Origin: Bacteroidaceae bacterium
Lineage (GTDB): Bacteria > Bacteroidota > Bacteroidia > Bacteroidales > Bacteroidaceae
DNA: 41,059 nucleotides
Assembly (NCBI GenBank): GCA_024688885.1
Contig: JAILDV010000042.1
Coordinates: 1-41,059 of the forward strand
Reading direction: 5' to 3'
Numbering within the stretch: position 1 is the stretch's first letter; every line of letters starts with the position of its first letter. A model generated the notes under the pieces. That model did no database searches. It saw only the letters and a program-made list of their open reading frames with translations, and was not told the origin of the DNA. Position numbers and translations under genes: made by a program. Positions 33,092-40,833 of the stretch are shown in pieces.

Positions 33092-33295
33092 TTATTGCAA
33101 AGTGTCTGATGGCGTGGTGTCCGTCTGCATGTTGTTGGTCTGCACGTTGATGTTGATCTGCTGGATGCTATCAGTGTTGAACTCGATGGTGTCGGTGCCT
33201 TTGTCGCTACTGATAGTGACTTTGCCACGACAGGAGGTAAGGATTCCAGCTGTCAGTGCTGTTCCTGCAATGAGGATGAGAATGGCTTTTTTCAT
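33092..33295 (-). CDS. Small predicted lipoprotein
   Basis: A 67-residue product: signal peptide MKKAILILIAGTALTAG, lipobox GILTSC, then a short Thr/Asp/Asn-rich tail without recognised domain. It lies upstream of the larger lipoprotein gene on the same strand. A minus-strand -7 box TAACTTTG is at 33339-33346. Confidence 0.65.
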   Translation of the reverse strand: MKKAILILIAGTALTAGILTSCRGKVTISSDKGTDTIEFNTDSIQQININVQTNNMQTDTTPSDTLQ

Positions 33296-33338
33296 TGATG
33301 GATAGGTTTTGAGATGAGGTATGTAAACAATAGTGTGG

Positions 33339-33376
33339 CAAAGTTAATGGAAATTTTTCTTTTTTTTGTAAATTTG
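33339..33376. promoter_or_regulatory. Divergent -7 boxes between the small lipoprotein and sigma factor genes
   Basis: TAACTTTG on the minus strand (33339-33346) and TAAATTTG on the plus strand (33369-33376) both match TAnnTTTG. Good -33 elements are not seen. Confidence 0.5.
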
Positions 33377-33442
33377 TGCGTTTTTCAACTTAAGTATTTC
33401 CAAATTCATACGTATAGAGGGTAAAAGCAACCCGGAAACAGC

Positions 33443-33952
33443 ATGGACAAAGCTACTTTTGAACAGACGGCAGCGCGATTGCGTCCTCTGATTCTCCGTA
33501 TCGGACGGGATTTCTTCGGTTCAGCGGATGATGCAGAGGACGTGGCACAGGAGACGCTCCTGCAATTGTGGCGGTATTGTCAGCAGTTGGACGAGAACCG
33601 GAATGTGGAGGCGCTGGCAGTGAGGGTGGCAAAGAACTGCTGTGTGAACCTGAAGCGACGGCAACACCTGACGATTGTGAGAGGGGTGGACAACATGGGC
33701 GAGACAAGCCCGTCGCCACATCTCTCCCCACATGAGGAGGTGGAACGGCAGGAGGGCGTCAACGCACTGGAGGAAGCCATCGTACAGTTGCAACCCCGTG
33801 AACGTCAACTCTTCGAGATGCGACAGCAGGAAGGACTCTCGACAGAAGAAATTGCCCAACAGACGGGCATCGCAAAAGCCTCTGTACAAAGTATGGTGGC
33901 AATGGCAAGAAAGAAAGTGTTTAACGAAATGAAAAGGAGGATGAACTTATGA
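33443..33952 (+). CDS. ECF-type RNA polymerase sigma factor
   Basis: The 169-residue protein has region 2 (IGRDFFGSADDAEDVAQETLLQLWRY) and region 4 (LQPRERQLFEMRQQEGLSTEEIAQQTGIAKASVQSMVAMARKKV) with a short linker, as in sigma-70 extracytoplasmic-function factors. It overlaps the next gene by ATGA. The three-gene run sigma factor - single-pass membrane protein - exported protein suggests an envelope-sensing unit. Its target promoters are not visible. Confidence 0.93.
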   Translation: MDKATFEQTAARLRPLILRIGRDFFGSADDAEDVAQETLLQLWRYCQQLDENRNVEALAVRVAKNCCVNLKRRQHLTIVRGVDNMGETSPSPHLSPHEEVERQEGVNALEEAIVQLQPRERQLFEMRQQEGLSTEEIAQQTGIAKASVQSMVAMARKKVFNEMKRRMNL

Positions 33953-34620
33953 CACAGCAAGAAGTGAACCGACTCATCGACAAATATATGGATGGTAAGA
34001 CCTCTCTCGAGGAGGAACACCAGCTTGCCATTGAGGTGAATCGTCCCGATGCTCCTGCGGAGTGGAAGATTGTCGCTGAGATGCTGGGTGAACTCACATG
34101 GGGCGAAGCGCTCTACGACGAGGAGATGGCTACACGGAAGCGGGTGCGTCTGCATCGTTATATCGGTTGGAGTGTGGCAGCGGTGGCAGCTTGTCTGACA
34201 TTGTGGTTCGTGCTGGGGAAGTCCAGTGCTCCGACTCCTCAACAGGATATGACTCCTCAAATAGTGAAACAGCCCACCCAAATGGTGAAGCCTGAGGTAC
34301 CTGAAGAAAAGGAAGTGCCGCCAGTAGTGACTTCCACCTCACCTGCTGTAGAACAAGTGGCATACACCCCTCCTGCAAGACGTGTGAAGAAACATCGTCG
34401 TCCTGCCCGTCCAGCAGCGGAAGTGGTGGAACAAGAGGAACTTCCTGTATTACCAGAGGTGAGCGAAGAAGAACTGGCGCAGGTGGAGCGAGACTTCCAG
34501 ATGTGGCAACTTAAACAAGCCTTTTTGGTGGAGCAGGTGGAACTGGATGCCGCCACTGCCGCTCTGAACAAAAAATATGAGGCATACCTCGCAGAAGCAA
34601 GAAATAGCATTGAAATATAA
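33949..34620 (+). CDS. Single-pass membrane protein, probable anti-sigma-like partner
   Basis: The 223-residue protein has a cytoplasmic N-terminal helical region (QEVNRLIDKYMDGKTSLEEE), one membrane segment at about 73-90 (GWSVAAVAACLTLWFVLG), a Pro/Val-rich periplasmic linker and a C-terminal helix. Translational coupling to the ECF sigma gene and the topology suggest it controls that sigma factor. No zinc-binding anti-sigma motif is present. Confidence 0.75.
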   Translation: MTQQEVNRLIDKYMDGKTSLEEEHQLAIEVNRPDAPAEWKIVAEMLGELTWGEALYDEEMATRKRVRLHRYIGWSVAAVAACLTLWFVLGKSSAPTPQQDMTPQIVKQPTQMVKPEVPEEKEVPPVVTSTSPAVEQVAYTPPARRVKKHRRPARPAAEVVEQEELPVLPEVSEEELAQVERDFQMWQLKQAFLVEQVELDAATAALNKKYEAYLAEARNSIEI

Positions 34621-34641
34621 TCAACCAAAACAAGCAAGAAT

Positions 34642-35796
34642 ATGAAAACCAGTAACATCCGTTATGCTGCCATCTTGTTGGCAACACTCATGAGCCTGAA
34701 TATGTCAGCTCAGAAGAACGTGCTCAAGCAGTTTGAGAAACTGAAGACCGCGAAAGGCGTGACCGTCACCAATTCCTCACGCGAGCAAGGTATGGAGGAC
34801 GAAAACCAGGCTCTGTCTTGGCGATGCAATGTGGTGGAGTTCAAGGCTTCGAAGGTTTATGGCGCATCGCTCATGATGAAGGAGCTGCAGGCGGCCTTCG
34901 AACAGGACAGCCAAGACCCTGACGTGACCTACTTTGGCGAGATGAAGGGACTCTCTGAACGTGCCACCGACGAGGAGAGAGCGAAGTACAAGAAGACCAT
35001 CGTCCGCTACAACGCCAAGGATGACCCCATTGTGCTGGGGGCGAACACCACCTACAATGTGCTGGTGTTGCGATGCAAGTCGGGTCGTGTCAACCATCGC
35101 ATTGTGGTGGCGACAGAGTGGAAGATGGATGCGCAGAACAATGTCGTCGGTTCGCTCTACGAGATAGAAGGTCCCAACGACTTCGTGAGAACGGCGACAG
35201 CATCTGCCGCAGATGAGGAGGCAGACTTGATGGAGGTAGACACCCTGACTGCGGATATGGAGGATGTCGGCAGAATAGATTTTATTACCCGCATGACCTT
35301 CTATCGCGACAACTTCACATTGATGTACAATCCAAGCAACAGCGCCTTGATGACGGACATGTTCAACTTTGTTCGTGCCCGTGCTGACGAGTTGACAGCT
35401 AATGAGAGGTCAGTGGGGCGTGCTATCCTTGATGAGATGGCAGGGGATAGAGCCGTCTCGGCTGCAGCTCTCAGTTACTTGCGCATGATAGATTATTGTA
35501 AAGGTGTGTTGACGCCGAAAGGGGGGGCAGTGGACGAACGATTGGTGCTGGAACGTTTGGACAGCTATTTCCAGGAGTGGAGGAAAGAAACTGTTTATGT
35601 TGAGCATATGAAGATTCTTAACCGTATGGCTGAATTTATCCGTGCCCAGCAGGAGAAAGGCCTGAGTGAAAACACTTTCAATAGGGTTGTCAAATTCCTT
35701 GGGAACTGGAAGTCCTCTTGTACAGTTTATACCCAGAAAGAGTATATCTCAAGTCTGCTCACCTCGATGGAGAAGAAGCAGAACGGAACGCAGTAA
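34642..35796 (+). CDS. Exported hypothetical protein in the sigma-factor operon
   Basis: The 384-residue product has a signal peptide (MKTSNIRYAAILLATLMSLNMSAQ) and no further membrane segment. The mature part starts with a helical KQFEKLKTAKGVTVTNSS stretch and has charged helical segments in its second half. It is not recognised. It begins 21 bp after the anti-sigma-like gene, so it is likely the third gene of this envelope unit, and it ends at a bidirectional terminator. Confidence 0.75.
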   Translation: MKTSNIRYAAILLATLMSLNMSAQKNVLKQFEKLKTAKGVTVTNSSREQGMEDENQALSWRCNVVEFKASKVYGASLMMKELQAAFEQDSQDPDVTYFGEMKGLSERATDEERAKYKKTIVRYNAKDDPIVLGANTTYNVLVLRCKSGRVNHRIVVATEWKMDAQNNVVGSLYEIEGPNDFVRTATASAADEEADLMEVDTLTADMEDVGRIDFITRMTFYRDNFTLMYNPSNSALMTDMFNFVRARADELTANERSVGRAILDEMAGDRAVSAAALSYLRMIDYCKGVLTPKGGAVDERLVLERLDSYFQEWRKETVYVEHMKILNRMAEFIRAQQEKGLSENTFNRVVKFLGNWKSSCTVYTQKEYISSLLTSMEKKQNGTQ

Positions 35797-35802
35797 GAAG
35801 TA

Positions 35803-35833
35803 AAAAAAGGGAAGGCAGTGTAGCCTTCCTTTC
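35803..35833. terminator. Bidirectional intrinsic terminator
   Basis: A 7-bp stem GGAAGGC / GCCTTCC with a 6-nt loop, flanked by an A-run on the left and TTTCTT on the right. It serves the convergent genes ending at 35796 and 35854. Confidence 0.75.
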
Positions 35834-35853
35834 TTGCTTTTAGTTGATGATGT

Positions 35854-36195
35854 TTATTCTTCTGGTTCACCGGGGTTGTCACCGTCACCAAGAATGTCAC
35901 CGAGAAATTCTTCTACCTTCTTCTGCATGACATCTTCAAACTTCTTCTGTACCTCTTCCACCTTTTTCTCTTCCTCTGCTGTTGGCTTGAAATCCGGGTA
36001 TTTCTTATCCAGCGCGTCGAACTTGGCCTCGAAGTCCTGACTTATGCTTTCCAGTTCTGTGATGTTCTTTGCTTTCTCCACCTGCTCGGTAGCTTCCTCT
36101 ATCAGACTGATGGCTTCATCCACAGGACTTGGCTTTGAGCATGCTACAAACAGGAATGTGGCAAATGCCACCATTGGAATTAATAACTTTTTCAT
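35854..36195 (-). CDS. Small predicted lipoprotein with coiled coil
   Basis: A 113-residue product: signal peptide with lipobox LFVACS (Cys at about 19), then an almost wholly helical, Glu/Lys-rich body (AISLIEEATEQVEKAKNITELESISQDFEAKFDALDKKY) and an acidic Gly/Pro tail. Bacteroidales have many such small outer-membrane lipoproteins of unknown role. Confidence 0.75.
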   Translation of the reverse strand: MKKLLIPMVAFATFLFVACSKPSPVDEAISLIEEATEQVEKAKNITELESISQDFEAKFDALDKKYPDFKPTAEEEKKVEEVQKKFEDVMQKKVEEFLGDILGDGDNPGEPEE

Positions 36196-36276
36196 GTCAA
36201 ATTAGGTTTTAGTAAATGCCTACTCCCTTTTAAGCGTTTCGGCTCTCTCTTTATATTATAATGTAAATGTACAGGG

Positions 36277-37902
36277 CTATGTGTAGAGGTAGCGACGAAT
36301 GCTTCGCTTGGGGGTCTTTTCGAATTCCTGTTCCTGTACCTCAATGCCTGCAATATTGGCAAAGGCGGGAAGGTAGGAATTGATTTGCCGCTTGTAAGTG
36401 TCGAGATGTTGCTGGAGCGTTTCGCGGGTGAGTCCGTGATGCTCCAATGCCGGCTCGCTGATATAGACAAGGGCAACGAGTTTTTCACCCCGCTGAACGA
36501 CAATACTCTCTTCAAAGATGGTGTGAGTGGCAATGACATCCTCCACCTCCTCAGGATAGACATTCTGTCCGTTGGCTCCAAGGAGCATGGTTTTCTTGCG
36601 CCCACGGATGAAGATGTTGCCGTTGCTGTCCATGGTGCCGAGGTCACCTGTGTGGAGCCATCCTTCCTCGTCAATGGCAGTGAGGGTCTCTTCCTCGTTT
36701 TTATAATAGCCTAACATGACGTTGGTGCCTTGTGTGAGGATTTCGCCCGGTTGGTTCTGCGGGTCGGGGGAATCTATCCTTACCTTCATGCGTGGAGCTG
36801 CCTTGCCACAGGAACCTTGCACAAAGAGGTGTTTGTCTTCGTAACCAATGATAGGTCCGCACTCTGTCATGCCATAACCGACTGTGTAGGGGAAACGGAT
36901 CTGATGCAAGAAATCTTCCACCTCCTTGTTGAAGGCTGCTCCTCCGATGATGCATTCGTAGAAGTTGCCACCGAGAGAGGAATAGAGTTTGTTGCGGATT
37001 TGCCGGTACACCACCTGTTTGAGGATGGGGATGGCGGTGAGGGCACGGACGCGGCGGGTGCGTAAGATGGGGAAGATTTGCTTTTGTACGATTTTCTCCA
37101 AGATGAGGGGCACCACGATGACCACCACGGGCTTGATGTCTTGAAAGGCTTTGATGACCACGTGGGGCGATGGGGTTTTGGTGAGGAAGTGGATGTGGCA
37201 GCCAATGCAGAAGGCGAAGAAGAAATCGTAGGCAAACCCATACATGTGTGCCAAGGGCAGGATGGATAGGGTGTTGTCTCCTGGCATGAAATCCAACACT
37301 TCGTCAGCAAAGTGACAGTTGGACCAGATGGAGCGGTAAGGCAGCATGACTCCCTTGCTTCGTCCTGTGGAACCGCTGGTGTAGCTGAGCAAGGCGAGAT
37401 CCTCAGGCTGCTCACGGAAATAGTGCACATCATCGGGATGAAGGTCTGTGAAGGTGCTCATGTCAATGCCCTGTGACTGGTCTGACATGGTGAAATCGAC
37501 GATGTTGAGAGTGCGTGCCTGGAGTCCCTTGGCGTATTTCTCTCCACAGATGATAAGTGAGGATTCAGAGTGGTCGTAGATGTGCTGAATCTGCTCAATG
37601 TTGAATTCTGAAAGGATGGGTACGACAACGGCACCGTAGCTGAATGCGGCAAAAAAGGAGATGGCCCAATGGGCATTGTTTTTGTCGCAGATGGCAATCT
37701 TGTTGCCAGGTTCGATGCCCAACTGATGGAACAGCTGGTGCAGACGGGCAATCATTTTTGCCACATCACCATATGTATAACTGTCGTCTGTGCCATAGTT
37801 GGTGACACATGGACGATTCCAATTTTGTTTGAGCGTATTCTCCATCATACCAATGATGGATGTGTCAGTGGGCTTGAATACTCTTGTTTTTGCTTTTGCC
37901 AA
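36277..37902 (-). CDS. AMP-binding acyl-CoA synthetase (long-chain type)
   Basis: A 541-residue ANL-superfamily enzyme that activates a carboxylic acid, probably a fatty acid, as acyl-AMP and then acyl-CoA. Visible motifs are the P-loop LLSYTSGSTGRSKGV, YGMTECGPIIGYE, GWLHTGDLGTMDSNGNIFIRGRKKTML and the C-terminal ENVYPEEVED-like QNVYPEEVEDV. The last catalytic lysine lies in the C-terminal TPKRSIRRY-type end. It is followed on the minus strand by a small lipoprotein gene. Confidence 0.94.
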   Translation of the reverse strand: MAKAKTRVFKPTDTSIIGMMENTLKQNWNRPCVTNYGTDDSYTYGDVAKMIARLHQLFHQLGIEPGNKIAICDKNNAHWAISFFAAFSYGAVVVPILSEFNIEQIQHIYDHSESSLIICGEKYAKGLQARTLNIVDFTMSDQSQGIDMSTFTDLHPDDVHYFREQPEDLALLSYTSGSTGRSKGVMLPYRSIWSNCHFADEVLDFMPGDNTLSILPLAHMYGFAYDFFFAFCIGCHIHFLTKTPSPHVVIKAFQDIKPVVVIVVPLILEKIVQKQIFPILRTRRVRALTAIPILKQVVYRQIRNKLYSSLGGNFYECIIGGAAFNKEVEDFLHQIRFPYTVGYGMTECGPIIGYEDKHLFVQGSCGKAAPRMKVRIDSPDPQNQPGEILTQGTNVMLGYYKNEEETLTAIDEEGWLHTGDLGTMDSNGNIFIRGRKKTMLLGANGQNVYPEEVEDVIATHTIFEESIVVQRGEKLVALVYISEPALEHHGLTRETLQQHLDTYKRQINSYLPAFANIAGIEVQEQEFEKTPKRSIRRYLYT

Positions 37903-37923
37903 AATGGTGCTTTTTTAGGGTAC

Positions 37924-38238
37924 TTAGTGCATGTGGAACATCTCGGGGAGTGGAATGGACACGGGACTGTTGTCAGGATTTGTCTCCATGATATCAGCCA
38001 TATATGCCCACCACTTTTGACAAATCTCAGTGCTGCCAAGGTCTTGGCTGCCACTTTCGCCTTCCAGTTCTTGGTAGGCAAAAAGAATGTTAGTGTCCTC
38101 ATCAAGATAGATGCTGTAGTTGCGTACGCCGCTCTTGTTGAGTAATGCTTTGAGTTCAGGAAAGAGGTTGGCGTGACGCCGCTTGTATTCTTCCTTGCAT
38201 CCTGGCTTCAGGAACATCTTGAAAGCTTCTCGTTTCAT
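37924..38238 (-). CDS. rhaM: L-rhamnose mutarotase
   Basis: A 104-residue dimeric alpha/beta-barrel protein that interconverts the anomers of L-rhamnose. The pattern MKREAFKMFLKPGCKEEYKRRHANLFPEL, GVRNYSIYLDEDTNILFAYQEL and CQKWWAYMADIMETNPDNSPVSIPLPEMFHM is characteristic. The start is ATG 38238. It lies 6 kb from the rhaBAD run on the other strand, so it is separately controlled. Confidence 0.95.
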   Translation of the reverse strand: MKREAFKMFLKPGCKEEYKRRHANLFPELKALLNKSGVRNYSIYLDEDTNILFAYQELEGESGSQDLGSTEICQKWWAYMADIMETNPDNSPVSIPLPEMFHMH

Positions 38239-38258
38239 CAATCGGTTCTTTTTGGTTG

Positions 38259-38774
38259 TTAGAGGATTTGTAGGTCTCCAATTGTCTTGGGGGTGTCTGG
38301 TTTCTTCTTGGGTTGAGACTTTACCTTGTGCGACATCATGTGCTCGTTCTTGCGCAGATTGTTTTCAGCTTCCAGCAGGGCTATGCGGGCTTCAAGCTTT
38401 TGGATGGTCATCTCGAGATGTGTCACACGAGCCTCCAGTTGTTCGTCCACCTCATCTTCCTCTGCAGGGACAACAGTTTTCGACTGAAGGTACTCTTTCC
38501 CGTTGAGGCTTTGACTTTCTCCCTTCTTGCTCTTCTCATTTCGCTCTGTTGCCAGCTCTGGTTGGCCAGATTGGGCACCAGCCATCATCTTCGGTGAAGC
38601 AGGCTTCTTCTCCACCTTGGTGGTGTCCTCTTCAATCACCACTACTTCGTTCTGTGGCATAGGGACAGCAAAGCCGTCTTCGTCTTCGACCAGCACAATG
38701 CCTCCTTGACGGAAACCTGTGATTTTACCGCCACCCACATCGTTCAGAAATCTTACTTTATCACCAATTTTCAT
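38259..38774 (-). CDS. Short DUF2027/Smr-type protein lacking the Smr domain
   Basis: Residues 1-55 (MKIGDKVRFLNDVGGGKITGF, IVLVEDEDGFAVPMPQNEVVVIE) match the N-terminal domain of DUF2027 proteins, which in Bacteroidales usually run to 340 or more residues and end in an Smr (MutS2-related) nuclease domain. Here the protein stops at 171 residues after a coiled coil (RVTHLEMTIQKLEARIALLEAENN) and a basic tail, so the Smr part is absent. It could be a natural short form or a truncation. Confidence 0.75.
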   Translation of the reverse strand: MKIGDKVRFLNDVGGGKITGFRQGGIVLVEDEDGFAVPMPQNEVVVIEEDTTKVEKKPASPKMMAGAQSGQPELATERNEKSKKGESQSLNGKEYLQSKTVVPAEEDEVDEQLEARVTHLEMTIQKLEARIALLEAENNLRKNEHMMSHKVKSQPKKKPDTPKTIGDLQIL

Positions 38775-38796
38775 AATGGAAGTTGTTTTTGATATG

Positions 38797-38844
38797 CAAA
38801 AGTAAGGAAAATGTGGGAAGAATGAAAAAAATATGATAACTTTG
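38797..38844. promoter_or_regulatory. Divergent -7 boxes for DUF2027-like and membrane-protein genes
   Basis: Minus-strand TACTTTTG (38797-38804, with TTTC 19 nt upstream) and plus-strand TAACTTTG (38837-38844) both match TAnnTTTG, placed for the genes starting at 38774 and 38920. Confidence 0.55.
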
Positions 38845-38919
38845 CATCGTTTTTCGTGCGTAAGATGAGTTTTGAGGGCTGATTTTGATTTTTATGCACA
38901 CATATTATAATAATGTGTA

Positions 38920-39462
38920 ATGAAGAAGAACTATTATAGCATTGCCATCGAACGGTATTTTAGTACTCCCGTGCCCTATTTCCTGATAGGAACGGTGCCA
39001 TTGATGCTGTATGGCTATTTTGAGAGCGATGTATGGTTCTGGGTGGGAATGGTGCTTACAGTCGCAGTTTTTGCCCTCAACCATTTCATGATGCACTCGC
39101 TGACCAGCACGTTTGGACTGTATGCCACGAAAAGGCAAGTGGATTATGTGAGCAACTTCTGCGTGGGAAAGAACGAGGTGTTTTCAGAGCAAGAGAGCAG
39201 CAGGCTGATGGAGATGATTGCGGAACAGTCCGGCAACTCCCGCATCAACATTGAGGACTACATTAATTATATCAATCACCAGTTGGAGGAGAAGTCGAAC
39301 AATGGCAATGCAGAGGCGACTTATTGGTTAGGCATCTATCACCGTATTTTGGGTGAGGCTGACAACCATAACAAGGTGGCTCGTGAATTGATTGAGAAAT
39401 CAGCAAAGATGGGTTTTGAACGTGCCAAAAAGCTACAAGAACGTGCAAGAAAGTGGGTTTAA
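38920..39462 (+). CDS. Membrane-anchored protein with Sel1/TPR-like C-terminus
   Basis: The 180-residue protein has two closely spaced N-terminal membrane helices (YFLIGTVPLMLYGYF and FWVGMVLTVAVFALNHFMM). A soluble part follows with GNAEATYWLGIYHRILGEADNHNKVARELIEKSAKMGFERAKK, which reads like Sel1-type repeats. It probably serves as a small membrane scaffold; function unknown. Confidence 0.7.
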   Translation: MKKNYYSIAIERYFSTPVPYFLIGTVPLMLYGYFESDVWFWVGMVLTVAVFALNHFMMHSLTSTFGLYATKRQVDYVSNFCVGKNEVFSEQESSRLMEMIAEQSGNSRINIEDYINYINHQLEEKSNNGNAEATYWLGIYHRILGEADNHNKVARELIEKSAKMGFERAKKLQERARKWV

Positions 39463-39495
39463 TTGTCTGTTTTTGTGAAAAAAATGCCGTAAAGT

Positions 39496-39526
39496 TTTGT
39501 GTTTAAAGAAATTTGCCGTAATTTTG
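39496..39526 (+). promoter_or_regulatory. rpsU promoter
   Basis: TTTG (39496-39499), exactly 19 nt, TAATTTTG (39519-39526): consensus Bacteroidetes promoter. Confidence 0.85.
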
Positions 39527-39530
39527 CCGA

Positions 39531-39556
39531 CCGTTGGGAAAATCCCAGCGGTTTTT
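39531..39556 (+). promoter_or_regulatory. Hairpin followed by T-run at the 5' end of the rpsU transcript
   Basis: A 9-bp stem CCGTTGGGA / TCCCAGCGG (one wobble), AAA loop, then TTTTT. It starts about 5 bp after the -7 box, so it would form the very 5' end of the mRNA. It may protect the message or control rpsU, and is too close to the start to be an ordinary terminator. Confidence 0.6.
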
Positions 39557-39594
39557 AATGTTATTTTATAATTAATTTACTAAAAAGAATTGTA

Positions 39595-39786
39595 ATGATT
39601 ATTGTACCTGTAAAAGAGGGCGAGAACATTGAGAGAGCTCTCAAAAAGTTCAAGAGAAAGGCCGAGAAAACTGGCATCATCAAGGAGGTTCGCAGCCGTA
39701 AGCAGTTTAACAAGCCATCTGTTGTGAAGCGCGAGAAGATGCAGCACGCCATCTACGTGAACAAACTCCATCAAGAAGAGGAGTAA
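39595..39786 (+). CDS. rpsU: 30S ribosomal protein bS21
   Basis: A 63-residue basic protein with the bS21 pattern: MIIVPVKEGENIERALKKFKRKAEKTGIIKEVRSRKQFNKPSV. It belongs to the 30S subunit near the anti-Shine-Dalgarno region. Downstream are xer and hpf, as is usual in Bacteroidales. Its leader carries the hairpin at 39531; no strong Shine-Dalgarno sequence precedes the ATG. Confidence 0.97.
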   Translation: MIIVPVKEGENIERALKKFKRKAEKTGIIKEVRSRKQFNKPSVVKREKMQHAIYVNKLHQEEE

Positions 39787-39909
39787 GAAGCCTTTGAGGG
39801 CATAAAACTCTCAGGAATTCGAAAAAAAAGACAGATTAACAAAGTTTTCGGTCGAAAATTTGGTCGTTTGGCGAAAATGTCATAAATTAGTCGCAGAAAA
39901 CGATGAAAC

Positions 39910-40803
39910 ATGGAACTGTGGACTGATTCTTTCCTGGAATATCTGGGTGCAGAGCGGAATTATTCGTCAGCAACTATCGAGTCTTATGCGAAAGACTTGT
40001 CAATGTTTCAGGAGTTCCTCGAGGAGCAGAATCCGGACTCTTCATGGACTGCCGTTGAGGCAGGGGATGTGAGGGAATGGGTCATTTATCTGCTTGATGA
40101 GCGGAAAATGGAAGCATCCTCGGTCAACAGAAGGTTGAGTGCGTTACGCTCTTTCTACAAATATCTGCGTAGAGTGGGGCTGGTGAGCATCAATCCGATG
40201 GAAAAAGTAGTCGCTCCGAAAAAGAAACGTCCTTTACCTTATTTCGTGAGGGAATCGGAAATGGACAGGCTGCTTGAGTTGACCGCTGAGGACAGGAGTT
40301 TTAAGGGCGTCAGAGATAGACTCATCTTGATGATGTTCTATGAAACCGGAATCAGGCGAGCAGAGTTGCTGGGTATGACTGATGCAAGTGTGGATTTGAT
40401 TGCCAAGCAAATCAAAGTGACGGGAAAACGTAACAAACAGCGTATTGTCCCGTTTGGCAAAGAATTGGAAAGTGAAATCAATGCCTATTGGACGGCTCGT
40501 GAAGAGACGATGGGGCGGCAGGCTTTCCCGACCTTGTTTGTAACTGATGAGGGAACACCGATGAATGAGACCCAAGTCTCGAAAATCGTGAAAGAGAATC
40601 TCTCGAAGGTGACTACCATCAAGAAAAGAAGCCCGCATGTGCTTCGCCATTCATTTGCCACTGCAATGCTGAACAACCATGCTGACTTGACTTCCATCCA
40701 GAAGTTACTTGGACATGAAAGCGTTGCCACCACGGAAATCTACACACATGTTTCATTCGAAGAACTGAAAAGTGAGTACAAGAATGCGCATCCGCGCAAG
40801 TAA
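39910..40803 (+). CDS. Tyrosine recombinase of XerC/XerD type
   Basis: The 297-residue protein has the SAM-like N-terminal domain (SFLEYLGAERNYSSATIESYAKDLSMFQEFL) and the catalytic domain with GIRRAELLG (Arg), VTGKRNKQRIVP (Lys), HVLRHSFATAML (His-x2-Arg) and LLGHESVATTEIYTHV (His and nucleophile Tyr). Position between rpsU and hpf indicates the chromosomal dimer-resolution recombinase, not a mobile integrase. Whether it is the XerC or XerD equivalent cannot be told from this alone. Confidence 0.93.
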   Translation: MELWTDSFLEYLGAERNYSSATIESYAKDLSMFQEFLEEQNPDSSWTAVEAGDVREWVIYLLDERKMEASSVNRRLSALRSFYKYLRRVGLVSINPMEKVVAPKKKRPLPYFVRESEMDRLLELTAEDRSFKGVRDRLILMMFYETGIRRAELLGMTDASVDLIAKQIKVTGKRNKQRIVPFGKELESEINAYWTAREETMGRQAFPTLFVTDEGTPMNETQVSKIVKENLSKVTTIKKRSPHVLRHSFATAMLNNHADLTSIQKLLGHESVATTEIYTHVSFEELKSEYKNAHPRK

Positions 40804-40833
40804 AATATTGTTCAACTTAAATTATCAGTGACT

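Noticed and set aside
39910-40803. Integrase of a mobile element
   Set aside because: Position between rpsU and hpf and lack of element features indicate the housekeeping Xer recombinase.
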